From Ferirhizobium litorale (GTDB lineage Bacteria; Pseudomonadota; Alphaproteobacteria; Rhizobiales; Rhizobiaceae): 64,000 bases of DNA. Shown here piece by piece: positions 33,867 to 43,117 of this stretch (position 1 is its first letter; each line of letters opens with the position of its first letter). The DNA lies in contig JALDYZ010000007.1 of assembly GCA_030028905.1 (NCBI GenBank), positions 186,001 to 250,000 of the forward strand, given 5' to 3'. A model generated the notes under the pieces. That model was given only the letters and a program-made list of their open reading frames with translations. It had not been told where the DNA came from and made no database searches. Position numbers and translations under genes: made by a program.

Positions 33867-35210
33867 ATGACTGAAGCCGCATTGAGCGAAGCCGGGCAGG
33901 AAATCGACAAGCTGCTCGCGCTTCATCCGAAGGGGTTCGACCTCTCGCTCGATCGGATCACCCGTCTTCTCGGCATCCTCGGCGACCCGCAGCGGAAACT
34001 GCCGCCGGTCATCCATGTGGCCGGTACCAACGGCAAGGGATCGGTGACCGCTTTTTGCCGCGCCCTGCTGGAAGCAGCGGGGCTCGGCGTCCATGTGCAT
34101 ACCTCGCCGCATCTCGTCAATTGGCACGAACGGTACCGTATGGGCGTAAGGGGTGGACGCGGTCAACTGGTCGACGACGCGGTATTTGCCGATGCGGTGC
34201 GCCGTGTCGCAGCCGCCAACGACGGTCAGACGATTACGGTCTTCGAAATCCTGACTGCCGTTACGTTTCTGCTTTTTTCCGAAGCGCCTGCCGATGCGGC
34301 CATCATCGAGGTCGGGCTTGGCGGACGTTTCGACGCCACCAATGTCATTGCCAATCCGGCCGTTTCCGTAGTCATGCCGATCTCGCTCGATCACCAGGCC
34401 TATCTCGGTGACCGGGTCGAACTGATTGCGGCGGAAAAGGCCGGCATCATGAAGCCAGGATGCCCGGTGGTCATCGGACAACAGCCGTTCGACGCAGCGC
34501 TCGACGTCTTGTTGTCTACCGCCGAAAGGCTGCGGTGCCCGACCGCGGCCTATGGCCAGGATTTCCAGGCTCATGAAGAGTTCGGGCGCCTGATCTATCA
34601 GGACGAGTTCGGGCTGATGGATCTGCCGTTGCCGAGATTGCCCGGGCGCCATCAATACGCCAACGCGGCGGCGGCCATTCGTGCAGTGCGGGCCGCGGGC
34701 TTTGCCGTGACCGAGGCAATGGTCGAGAAGGCAATGGTTTCGGTGGAATGGGCGGGCCGTCTGCAGCGGCTCTCCGAGGGGAAGCTGATGATGTTTGCGC
34801 CGAATGGCGCAGAGATCTGGGTCGATGGCGGCCACAATCCCGCCGCCGGCGAGGTCATCGCCGAAACGATGGCGACATTGGAGGAGCGTCAGTCCCGTCC
34901 GCTCTTCCTCATCACCGGCATGATCAACACCAAGGAGCCGGTTGGTTACTTCCATGCCTTCGCCGGACTTGCGGAAAAGGTCTTTACCGTTCCGATCCGT
35001 CATAGCGACGCAGCGATCGATCCGACGGCGCTTGCCGTTTCAGCGCAGGAAGGCGGCCTTGAGGCCGAACCGCAATCCTCGGTCGTGGAGGCGCTTGAAG
35101 CGATTAGCGCGCTGATCGAGGAGCACGAAAAAGCGCCGCGCATCCTGATCGGCGGATCGCTCTATCTCGTTGGCGATGTTCTCGCCGACAATGGTACGCC
35201 GCCAAAATAA
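33867..35210 (+). CDS. folC: Bifunctional folylpolyglutamate/dihydrofolate synthase
   Basis: 447 residues. It adds glutamate to dihydropteroate and to folates. The P-loop VAGTNGKGS, HTSPHLVNWHERYR and the Mur-ligase-type C-terminal half (VDGGHNPAAG) are diagnostic. ATG 33867 has GAGGG eight bases upstream; a GTG two codons earlier would be too close. It is the last gene of trpFBA-accD-folC and ends at a hairpin shared with trxA. Confidence 0.95.
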   Translation: MTEAALSEAGQEIDKLLALHPKGFDLSLDRITRLLGILGDPQRKLPPVIHVAGTNGKGSVTAFCRALLEAAGLGVHVHTSPHLVNWHERYRMGVRGGRGQLVDDAVFADAVRRVAAANDGQTITVFEILTAVTFLLFSEAPADAAIIEVGLGGRFDATNVIANPAVSVVMPISLDHQAYLGDRVELIAAEKAGIMKPGCPVVIGQQPFDAALDVLLSTAERLRCPTAAYGQDFQAHEEFGRLIYQDEFGLMDLPLPRLPGRHQYANAAAAIRAVRAAGFAVTEAMVEKAMVSVEWAGRLQRLSEGKLMMFAPNGAEIWVDGGHNPAAGEVIAETMATLEERQSRPLFLITGMINTKEPVGYFHAFAGLAEKVFTVPIRHSDAAIDPTALAVSAQEGGLEAEPQSSVVEALEAISALIEEHEKAPRILIGGSLYLVGDVLADNGTPPK

Positions 35211-35212
35211 GA

Positions 35213-35234
35213 AAGCCCGGGCAAGCCGGGCTTT
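35213..35234. terminator. Bidirectional terminator between folC and trxA
   Basis: A 9-bp perfect stem AAAGCCCGG/CCGGGCTTT with a 4-base loop (caag). T-rich sequence follows on both strands. It lies two bases after the folC stop. Confidence 0.85.
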
Positions 35235-35257
35235 GATCGTTGTTTCCTGACCGCAAA

Positions 35258-35578
35258 TCAGGCGGCGCTGGAAATCCAGCTGCTGAGAGCGGTCTTTGGA
35301 GCGGCGCCAACCTTGATATCGGCAACTTCGCCGCCCTTGAACATCGCAAGGGTCGGGATGGACCGTACGCCGAACTGGGCTGCGATTTCCGGGTTTTCGT
35401 CGATGTTGATCTTGGCGACCTTCACCTTGCCGGCGTATTCGACGGCCAGTTCCTCCAGGCTCGGAGCGATCATCTTGCACGGGCCGCACCATTCGGCCCA
35501 GAAATCGACAACGACGGGTTCAGCGGATTCCAGCACTTCGGACTTAAAGTTGGAAGTGTCGACTTTTACGGTAGCCAT
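35258..35578 (-). CDS. trxA: Thioredoxin
   Basis: 106 residues, the classical single-domain cytoplasmic size. Active site WCGPCK lies in [13 protein letters not shown]; the cis-proline is in [11 protein letters not shown]. It reduces disulfides in ribonucleotide reductase, PAPS reductase and other targets. It lies 75 bases after addA on the same strand, so it may be read from the divL-addA operon as well as from its own promoter. Confidence 0.97.
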   Translation of the reverse strand: MATVKVDTSNFKSEVLESAEPVVVDFWAEWCGPCKMIAPSLEELAVEYAGKVKVAKINIDENPEIAAQFGVRSIPTLAMFKGGEVADIKVGAAPKTALSSWISSAA

Positions 35579-35653
35579 AGGCTGCTGCTCCTTGAGGGAT
35601 TGCTGTTAGTGCACATGTGATAGGGCTGCACTCGAATTTCAATGCTCGATATC

Positions 35654-38600
35654 TCACTTTGTCTTGATCTCGGCAAGGGCGGCGGAAAGTACGGCATCGT
35701 CCAACGTGAATATCTGAGCGGTCTCCGTGTAGACGAGCACGCAGTCGATGCGTCGTGTCGGATAGAGAGGCTTGAGGATTTCCCTGTAGATGGCGAGCTG
35801 GGCACGGTGCGCGAGAGATATGCCCGCAACCGCTTGCGGCGGCGTGCGGTTGGTCTTGTAGTCGAGCAGGACGACGCTTTCGTCCATCACCGCCATGCGG
35901 TCCAGGCGTCCCGAGATCGCGAACTCCTGCGTTCCCAGCTTTAACGTTCCCATGACTGCCACTTCGGCTTGCCCGTGGGCGCTGAAGACCGAACGAAGGT
36001 CCGGGTGGTCCATCACCGCCAGCGCGGATCTGACCAGGTCTCTCCGTTCTCCGGGCGGCCAGAAGCGGGCTGCGCGTTCGGCATATCGATAGGCGGCCGC
36101 TTCTCGCTCGGTCGGATCGAATTCCGGCAGGAATTGCAAGAGGCGGTGCAGCAGACGGCCACGCTCGAGGGAACGGTCGCCCTTCTTCCTTTCGGAAAAC
36201 AGCGGTGACGTGACGATCAGGTCGTCGGCATCGTCATCGATGATCATAGCAGCACCGGATGGGCTCAATGGCCTCGGCAGGCGGATCTGCGCCGGCAGCG
36301 AGCGGCCTAGGTCGGGCGGCAATTCGACTTTGGTCGTGGCCTGCACGGCAGGCGACGATCGCTCAAACCGTTTCAGGGGCGAATCGACCCGCCACGACAA
36401 GCCCGCCCATTCGCTGTCAGGGCCGGCGAAAGTCGTTGCGTTGCCTGGTCCGTCCTCGGTGGCAAGCGCCGTCTTGACCATGTCGTGCCACGTATCGGCA
36501 TTGGGTCGCGCGCCACGATAGCCGCAGATGATCAGCCGGTCGGCGGCCCGGGTCATCGCCACGTAGAGAAGGCGACGGTACTCTTCCTCGGCCTGACTGG
36601 TGATTCGCGCGGCGTCGGCAGTGGATATCGAGTTTGCGAGCGTCGCAACCGGGACCCAGGCCGGCGTTGCCGGTTCGTCCTCGCCCGCAGGAATGAGCCG
36701 CAGTTTCGGCAGATGGCTCGATGAAAATGCTTTCGATCCGCCATCGACCAGGAAGACGATCGGCGCCTCCAGTCCCTTCGAGGCGTGCACGGTCATGATG
36801 CGCACTTCGTTGCGGCCCTTATCCTGCTCGCGCTTCACCTGCGGTGCCTCGAGCTCGAGGGTCGAGACAAAGGATTGCAGGCCGGGGAGGCCGGAGGTTT
36901 CGTGCGCAAGCGCAAAGGTCAGGAACTCGTCAAGGATGTCGCTGACCTCGGTGCCGAGCCGGGCGAGAAACTGCCGTCTTCCTCCCATGGCGCCGAGCAC
37001 GTGGGCGTAGAAATCGTGAACAGGCAACTGCCGCGAAAGCTTGTGGAAAGTATCGAGCCGCTCCACCGCAGCCTTCAGCCCGACTTTGCTGCTCCCGGCT
37101 AGCCGCCGCAAGCTCATCCAGGCGCTTTCCTGCTCGTTGCGAAGTGCGGCGATCTCGAAGATTTCGTCTTCGCTGAGATCAAAGAGGGGACTTTTCAAGA
37201 GGGCGGCGAGCGACAGGTCGTCCTCGGGCAGGAGCATGAAGCGGCCGAGAGCCAGCAGGTCCTGGATCGCGATATGGCTTGTCAGCTTCAACCGGTCGGC
37301 GCCGGCGACGGGGATGTTGCTGCGGCGTTTCAGCGCGCGCGTCAGCGCGTTGACGAAGCCGTCACGCTTGCGCACCAGCACAAGGATGTCGCCAGCCTCG
37401 ACCGGGCGCTCGACCCCTTTTTCAATGATTGTCGTGTCATTGATCAGGTGTTCGATCGTGTCGGCGATCCGGCGTGCCAGTATCGACGAAGGCGCACTTT
37501 CAGGCGTCGCATCGAAGGGGGCGGTCCAATCTTCTTCCGCTATTGCCGCCTCGGGAGCGATCATGTCCCACAGGTCGACGGCGCCCGGGTGGCCGATGCG
37601 GCTTGACCGATGAACGACGGCTTCGGAGCGGGCGCTTAGCCCGCGGGCATTGCTCTCGAGCGAGAAGACTTGGTCGACCGCCGATAGCACATCGGCGGTC
37701 GAGCGAAAGGAAAGCGGAAGCCGGATCGAGCTGAACAATTGGCCGCTCGCCATCACCTTGCGCTCGGTCGCGTCGCTTTCTTCCGAAAATCGCTCGGGTC
37801 GCGCGCCCTGGAATGAATAGATCGACTGCTTCTCGTCTCCGACGGCAAAGAGAGTGCGGCGGGTGGTGCGCGCGCTCTCGCCCGAGAAAAAATCCTCCGC
37901 CAGTGACTGGATGACCTTCCACTGCACCGGGCTCGTATCCTGGGCTTCGTCGACGAGAATGTGGTCGATGCCCTGGTCGAGTTTGTAGTGGATCCATGCC
38001 CCCACGTCGGCACGGGTCAGGAGATCGGCCGTGCGGGTGATCAGGTCCTCGAAATCGAGCTGGCTCCGGACTTTCTTCAGGTCCTCGTAGTCGCGGTTGA
38101 GACGGTCGGCGAGCGTCAGCGCCGCATCCGTCGCCTCGTACATCCGCATCACCCGCAACCGGTCGCGGCAGGCAGCCACGTATTCGCGCGCCGCCGCCAC
38201 GGCAGCCAGCAGCTCCGGTGCCTCGTTGACCATCGCCTTGGCGATCAGTGACGAGTCGGCCTTCGGTTTTCCGGCGGCAGTCAGAAAGACCTGTTCGAGC
38301 ACTTCGGCGCGGCGGAACGGATCGGTTTCCTTCGCCGCAAGCCGCAAGCCATAGGCGACCTCGTACACCTTTGTCCCGCCCTTGCTGTCGGCAAGCCTGA
38401 GGAAGAGGTCGAGCGTCGAACCCGAAAGGCCGTGAAGCGGCCAGTATCGTATTGCAGTATCCGCAGCCGTTTCGTTGGCCCCGAGGCCGAAGCGGCTACG
38501 CAGGACAAAGTCGGTGCCGCCGTGCCGCTCGGCATGGGCGATGAACTGGCGAATGGTATTGCGGTTGGCGACGATATCGCCAAGCAGGCCCTCGAGACCC

Positions 38601-39205
38601 CACTCGTCGGCAAGGTCGAGTACATGGCCGAAGGCTTCGGCAAGATCGGCATCGCCCTCCGCCGAAGTTGCAGTCAGCAGCGACCGGCGGGCATCCGCCA
38701 ACAGTGCTGCTGCGGCGCGGTCCTCGAGGACCGAAAAGTGCCCTGCCACGTTGGCCTCGAGTGGGAACTGATGCAGCAGCGCCTCGCAGAAGGCATGGAT
38801 CGTCTGGATCTTCAGCCCGCCCGGTGTTTCGAGCGCGCGGGCGAACAACCGCCGAGCCTCGGCAAGCTTCAGCCTGTCGGGTGCAGTACCTTCGATATCG
38901 GTGATCTTGCGCGTCAGCGCCTCGTCGGTAAGCGTCGCCCATTCCGCAAGCTTCTCGAAGACGCGGTTCGACATCTCGGAAGCCGCCGCCTTGGTATAGG
39001 TAAGGCAGAGAATAGAGGAGGGACGGGCGCCGGCGAGCAGCAGGCGGATCACCCGCTGGGTCAATACATGCGTCTTGCCGGAACCGGCATTGGCCGACAC
39101 CCACGCCGAACGCGCCGGATCCGAGGCGAGCGACTGCTGCAGGGTCGTCCAACCGATCCAGTCGCCGGGCTCCTCACTGACCGGAAGCGGGTGCATCTCA
39201 TTCAT
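35654..39205 (-). CDS. addA: AddA helicase-nuclease subunit
   Basis: 1183 residues. A UvrD-like superfamily 1 helicase has Walker A ANAGSGKTHV near residue 39 and DEAQDTSPVQW, QSIYSFQGA and VAMTRAADRL as later motifs. A C-terminal PD-(D/E)XK nuclease shows VVLLDYKTNRTP. With AddB it resects double-strand breaks to load RecA, replacing RecBCD in Alphaproteobacteria. Its start overlaps the end of addB by 8 bases. Confidence 0.96.
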   Translation of the reverse strand: MNEMHPLPVSEEPGDWIGWTTLQQSLASDPARSAWVSANAGSGKTHVLTQRVIRLLLAGARPSSILCLTYTKAAASEMSNRVFEKLAEWATLTDEALTRKITDIEGTAPDRLKLAEARRLFARALETPGGLKIQTIHAFCEALLHQFPLEANVAGHFSVLEDRAAAALLADARRSLLTATSAEGDADLAEAFGHVLDLADEWGLEGLLGDIVANRNTIRQFIAHAERHGGTDFVLRSRFGLGANETAADTAIRYWPLHGLSGSTLDLFLRLADSKGGTKVYEVAYGLRLAAKETDPFRRAEVLEQVFLTAAGKPKADSSLIAKAMVNEAPELLAAVAAAREYVAACRDRLRVMRMYEATDAALTLADRLNRDYEDLKKVRSQLDFEDLITRTADLLTRADVGAWIHYKLDQGIDHILVDEAQDTSPVQWKVIQSLAEDFFSGESARTTRRTLFAVGDEKQSIYSFQGARPERFSEESDATERKVMASGQLFSSIRLPLSFRSTADVLSAVDQVFSLESNARGLSARSEAVVHRSSRIGHPGAVDLWDMIAPEAAIAEEDWTAPFDATPESAPSSILARRIADTIEHLINDTTIIEKGVERPVEAGDILVLVRKRDGFVNALTRALKRRSNIPVAGADRLKLTSHIAIQDLLALGRFMLLPEDDLSLAALLKSPLFDLSEDEIFEIAALRNEQESAWMSLRRLAGSSKVGLKAAVERLDTFHKLSRQLPVHDFYAHVLGAMGGRRQFLARLGTEVSDILDEFLTFALAHETSGLPGLQSFVSTLELEAPQVKREQDKGRNEVRIMTVHASKGLEAPIVFLVDGGSKAFSSSHLPKLRLIPAGEDEPATPAWVPVATLANSISTADAARITSQAEEEYRRLLYVAMTRAADRLIICGYRGARPNADTWHDMVKTALATEDGPGNATTFAGPDSEWAGLSWRVDSPLKRFERSSPAVQATTKVELPPDLGRSLPAQIRLPRPLSPSGAAMIIDDDADDLIVTSPLFSERKKGDRSLERGRLLHRLLQFLPEFDPTEREAAAYRYAERAARFWPPGERRDLVRSALAVMDHPDLRSVFSAHGQAEVAVMGTLKLGTQEFAISGRLDRMAVMDESVVLLDYKTNRTPPQAVAGISLAHRAQLAIYREILKPLYPTRRIDCVLVYTETAQIFTLDDAVLSAALAEIKTK

Positions 39206-42200
39206 CGGCGGACGCCTCGTCGGTTTCGGCCGTCGACCATTCGGCGACGCGGGCGAGATGATCGTATTCGCCGCCGAAATCCCGTTCCTTGGCGGGGATC
39301 AGCCGGGACACGAAACCGTGTTCAGCGGATTGCAACAGGGTTATGAATTTCACCAGTTGGTCCATCGATTCGACGGCTAGGTCCCGGGCCGATTTCGGAT
39401 TCGCCTTGGTTCCGGTCGCAAACTCGTTGTTCACTTGTTCCGCCGTGAAGCGCTCGCCGGGATTGAGTCGCACATAGAGGAGGTTTTCTGGTGTCAGCAC
39501 ACCCGCCCGCGCAAAAGCGCCGGCGCTCAGTGCCGCTGCTTCCAGTGCCAGCTGCGGGTCGAGAAGCACGCGTGCCTGCGACACGCTGGGGCTCGAGCCC
39601 GTCTTGTAGTCGATGATGTCGGCCGTGCCGGTGCCTTTGATATCGATGCGATCGGCAACCCCCGTCAGCTTGATGCCGATCGGGGGGATCTCCATGCTGG
39701 CTGGTAGCTCCGTATAGGTTCTGCGGATCTCCGGGCGCCGCTCCTTTTCCCAGTCCATGAAGGCGCGGGCCACCTCGCGGAAACGTGGGCGCCATACGGT
39801 ATCGATATGCGGCGGTAGCGCCTCGCGGTCGAATTCCTCGGCGAGGATGCGTTCCATCGCCTCGGCAGCGGCCGGCATTCCGGCAATGTGACCTTCTGAG
39901 GTGAAGCGCTCGATGATGCGGTGATAGAGCGTGCCGCGCTCGGAGGCGCCCGGATCGGTATTGAACGCATCGACTGGATCAAGTCTCAGCACCCGGCGCG
40001 CATAGATCGAGTACGGGTCGCGGCGCAACCTTCCGACTTCGCTGAAGGAGTACTTGTTCGGCTGCAGTTTCGCCGGAGGCTTCGGTGCCGGTCGCTGGGC
40101 GGCAGCCTGGTTGTCCCCGCCATCGATCAACCCTGCCCACTGGCGATAGCGGTCGCCGCGGCCCTTCAGTTCTGCGGCAAAGTCCTTGCCACCAAGGGCG
40201 AGTAGCCGCTGGAGCCAGCGCGACGCAACGGTCGGAGCCGACCCTTGGCGCATCGACCGCGAATAAATGAGGTGGCGCGTGCCGTTCGCCATCTCGAAGT
40301 CATGCGCCAGCTGGCCGATCCGCCGTTCCGGCGGCTCGAGACCGATTCCGGTCTTCATGGTGCGCGACAGAAAGGGGTTGTTCGAGGTCTTGTCCGGCCA
40401 GGATCCCTCATTCAACCCGCCAAGAATCAACGTATCGACGCTCTGCAGGCGCGCTTCCAACGTCCCGAAGATGAATAGGCGCGGGTGGCTCATGGCGCGC
40501 GGTTTCACCGCCTCGCCCGCCGCCAACGCCTGGGTGATGTCGATCCATTGCGGGCCGTCGCATTCGAGCCCGCTCTCAGCTTCCATGACGCCGCTCAAAA
40601 GCGAGGCGAGCACATCGCCGCCTTCGCCGGACCATAGTGATGCGAGGTTCCCCGTTTCGTCGACCGCAATCGCCTCCAGCACACGGCCGGTCCGCTCCGC
40701 CCATTCCGACAGCGGAAACGAGGATGTCATCCCGCGGCTTTCGCCACGTCGGCGCAGCAGGGCACCTGCAAGCGGTTCGATCGCCTCGGCGATGCGCGTC
40801 GCCAGATGCAGCGCTTGCCTGGGAGCATCGGCGGCAAGCGCCTGCCGCCAGTGCGGCGGGTGCCGGTCCTTGTCATGGAGATCGAGCTGCACTTTCAAAA
40901 GCGGCGCAAGCTCGGTGATATCGACTTCGCTGACTCCGCCGCGCATCGCCAGCAATTCCAGTGCGTTGACCGCTGTCGACAAAGTCCGGGTGTCGAGCCC
41001 GAAGCGGGCGAGCGGATGCTTCAACAACGAAACGATCGCAACCGGATCGCCGGGGCGAAGCGTCGCTTCTAGCACGAGTTGCAGCAGGGTCCCTTGTGGC
41101 GTGGCGGTCAGTGGCGTACCGGCGGAATCGTCGGCAGCGATGCCGAAACGGGCGAGTTCTGCCGTGACGCGTCGTGCAAGGTTCCGGTCGGGCGTGATCA
41201 ACGCGGCCTGCGCTTCGGGTTTTTGGAGGGCGAGCCGAAGGGCGATTGCAATTGCCGTCGCTTCCTCGCGCTCGTTGGCGGCTTCGATCAGCGAGACATC
41301 CGAGAACGCTCCGGCGATCCGCCCGGGGTCGGCCGCCTTCTGCCACTCGCTCCAGCGATCGGTGGCGCGGGACGGGGCGAGCGCCCGGGACAGGATTTCG
41401 GCGCGAAAGGCGAGATCCGCGGGAGCCTTGGCCAGCACTTCCACATCGGTGCGTTCTATTCGTAGCCGCTTCAGAAGATGAAAGAGACCATATTGCGGAT
41501 GGCTGCGGCTTGCCGGATCCGGTTTTTTGCCGATCTCGGTTTCGGGAGAAACCAGGTCCCAGTCTTCCTCCGGCATCGAAAGATCCAGGCCGGGCAACAC
41601 CACGACGCCCTGGGGCAGTTGGGCAACGGCGGCAATAAGTTCGGCCGCAGCCGGAACCGAGCCGGTGGAGCCAGCCACGATAACCGGCCCCGCATGCTTT
41701 TGGTTGGCGAGGCGCTCGGCCTCGCCGCGCAGGATCGCGTTGCGGTGCCGGGCGGGGGACGAGCGGTTGAGTTCTTCGAGCCGGGCCGGCCAGAAGGCGC
41801 TGGCGATACTCAAAAACTCCAGAGTTAGCTGCCACCAGATTGCGTGGTCGCGCGCATCGAGCTTCTTGAGGTCGCCCCAATCGCGCTCCTCGGTCTCGAT
41901 CGAATCGATAAGTTCCGCCAGGTCGCGAGCAAGCCAGATGGCGTCGGCCGGGCTTGCGGGCGCCACCAACGGCGAGTCGGAATGGATGTCGCGCACGACC
42001 TGCGGCAGCCGGTTGCGCCAGGCGAGGATCAGTTGCGCAAGCTCGAGGAGGCGTGCCGTGTTCGGCAATGGCGGCGCAAGGTCGAGCGTAGCAGGTGAGG
42101 CTACATCGAAGAAGCCGCTGTCATCGTCCGTTTCGCCAAGGGGTCGGATGACCGGCAGGATCGCCGAGCGTCCGCCAAGGATGTCGACAAATTCCGAACG

Positions 42201-42383
42201 CAATACGCGGGCTGCGCGCCGGGTCGGCACATAGATCGTCACCTTGGCAAGCGACAACGGGTCGGCAGCGTCGAAGCGATAGTGGTCGGTCAGGCGGCCA
42301 TCGCAAAGTGCGGCCGCCAGCGTCTTGAGGAAAGGCAAGCCCGCCGGAATGGTCAGAACGCGTTGGCGGGGAAGCGTCGACAT
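39198..42383 (-). CDS. addB: AddB helicase-nuclease subunit
   Basis: 1061 residues. The N-terminal inactivated helicase-like half starts TIPAGLPFLKTLAAAL; middle motifs include LILGGLNEGSWP; the C-terminal nuclease shows DIIDYKTGSSP. It scans for the regulatory (Chi-type) sequence in the AddAB complex. It begins 2 bases after murU and overlaps addA, so it lies in the middle of a long leftward operon. Confidence 0.94.
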   Translation of the reverse strand: MSTLPRQRVLTIPAGLPFLKTLAAALCDGRLTDHYRFDAADPLSLAKVTIYVPTRRAARVLRSEFVDILGGRSAILPVIRPLGETDDDSGFFDVASPATLDLAPPLPNTARLLELAQLILAWRNRLPQVVRDIHSDSPLVAPASPADAIWLARDLAELIDSIETEERDWGDLKKLDARDHAIWWQLTLEFLSIASAFWPARLEELNRSSPARHRNAILRGEAERLANQKHAGPVIVAGSTGSVPAAAELIAAVAQLPQGVVVLPGLDLSMPEEDWDLVSPETEIGKKPDPASRSHPQYGLFHLLKRLRIERTDVEVLAKAPADLAFRAEILSRALAPSRATDRWSEWQKAADPGRIAGAFSDVSLIEAANEREEATAIAIALRLALQKPEAQAALITPDRNLARRVTAELARFGIAADDSAGTPLTATPQGTLLQLVLEATLRPGDPVAIVSLLKHPLARFGLDTRTLSTAVNALELLAMRGGVSEVDITELAPLLKVQLDLHDKDRHPPHWRQALAADAPRQALHLATRIAEAIEPLAGALLRRRGESRGMTSSFPLSEWAERTGRVLEAIAVDETGNLASLWSGEGGDVLASLLSGVMEAESGLECDGPQWIDITQALAAGEAVKPRAMSHPRLFIFGTLEARLQSVDTLILGGLNEGSWPDKTSNNPFLSRTMKTGIGLEPPERRIGQLAHDFEMANGTRHLIYSRSMRQGSAPTVASRWLQRLLALGGKDFAAELKGRGDRYRQWAGLIDGGDNQAAAQRPAPKPPAKLQPNKYSFSEVGRLRRDPYSIYARRVLRLDPVDAFNTDPGASERGTLYHRIIERFTSEGHIAGMPAAAEAMERILAEEFDREALPPHIDTVWRPRFREVARAFMDWEKERRPEIRRTYTELPASMEIPPIGIKLTGVADRIDIKGTGTADIIDYKTGSSPSVSQARVLLDPQLALEAAALSAGAFARAGVLTPENLLYVRLNPGERFTAEQVNNEFATGTKANPKSARDLAVESMDQLVKFITLLQSAEHGFVSRLIPAKERDFGGEYDHLARVAEWSTAETDEASADE

Positions 42384-42385
42384 CT

Positions 42386-43117
42386 CTACACCACCTCAAG
42401 GAAGCGGCGGATTGTTTCCTCCGCCTCGTCGATTGCTTCCGGCGTCCCGACCGTCAGCCAATGTCCCTCGAGCATCAATCCATAGAGACGGTTTACGGCA
42501 ATCGCCCGGTCGAAATAGATGTTGAGGTTGAATGCGTCGTCGGGCGCATCGTCCAGCAAGGCAGAATTCATGACGATAGCGCCAGCATAAACCACCGGAT
42601 TGGGGTCGCCGTCCCGGTAGCGGATCAGTTGCCCATCCGCGGCGAGGCTGAAATCCTTCATGCCATTGTGTCCGGTCGTGTTGTCGAGGTTCACGCAGAG
42701 CAGGGCCATGTCCATCCGTGCCGGATCGAAGAATTGGTCAAGGCGCTGGAGATTGGTCGGGCGCCCCTCGCTCTCGCCGATCCAGAACAGGTCGGCATTC
42801 ATGACGAAGACGGTGCCGGGCGGAAGCAGCTTCAACCCCTTGGCAAGTCCGCCACCGGAATTCATCAGCGCATCGCGCTCGTCGGAAAGAATGATCTCCA
42901 TACCTTCGTGGCGGCCGAGATGTGCTATCACTTGGTCTGCGTGGTGATGGACATTTACCACGGCACGCTTGACGCCCGCTGCGGCGAGCGTCTCCAGCAC
43001 ATAGTCGATCATCGGCTTGCCGGCGATCGGCACTAGCGGCTTCGGGATCGTATTGGTGATCGGGCGCATCCGGGTTCCGAGCCCAGCTGCCAGCACCATT
43101 GCGCTCTCTATTGTCAT
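42386..43117 (-). CDS. murU: N-acetylmuramate 1-phosphate uridylyltransferase (MurU-like)
   Basis: 243 residues. A nucleotidyltransferase with VLAAGLGTRMRPIT near the start, KPLVPIAGKPMI and FVMNADLFW. In Pseudomonas, MurU turns MurNAc-1-P into UDP-MurNAc after AmgK phosphorylates MurNAc, bypassing MurA and so fosfomycin. The neighbouring AmgK domain supports this over a plain sugar-1-phosphate uridylyltransferase. ATG 43117 overlaps the upstream stop (ATGA); the 55 codons before it lie within the previous gene. Confidence 0.9.
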   Translation of the reverse strand: MTIESAMVLAAGLGTRMRPITNTIPKPLVPIAGKPMIDYVLETLAAAGVKRAVVNVHHHADQVIAHLGRHEGMEIILSDERDALMNSGGGLAKGLKLLPPGTVFVMNADLFWIGESEGRPTNLQRLDQFFDPARMDMALLCVNLDNTTGHNGMKDFSLAADGQLIRYRDGDPNPVVYAGAIVMNSALLDDAPDDAFNLNIYFDRAIAVNRLYGLMLEGHWLTVGTPEAIDEAEETIRRFLEVV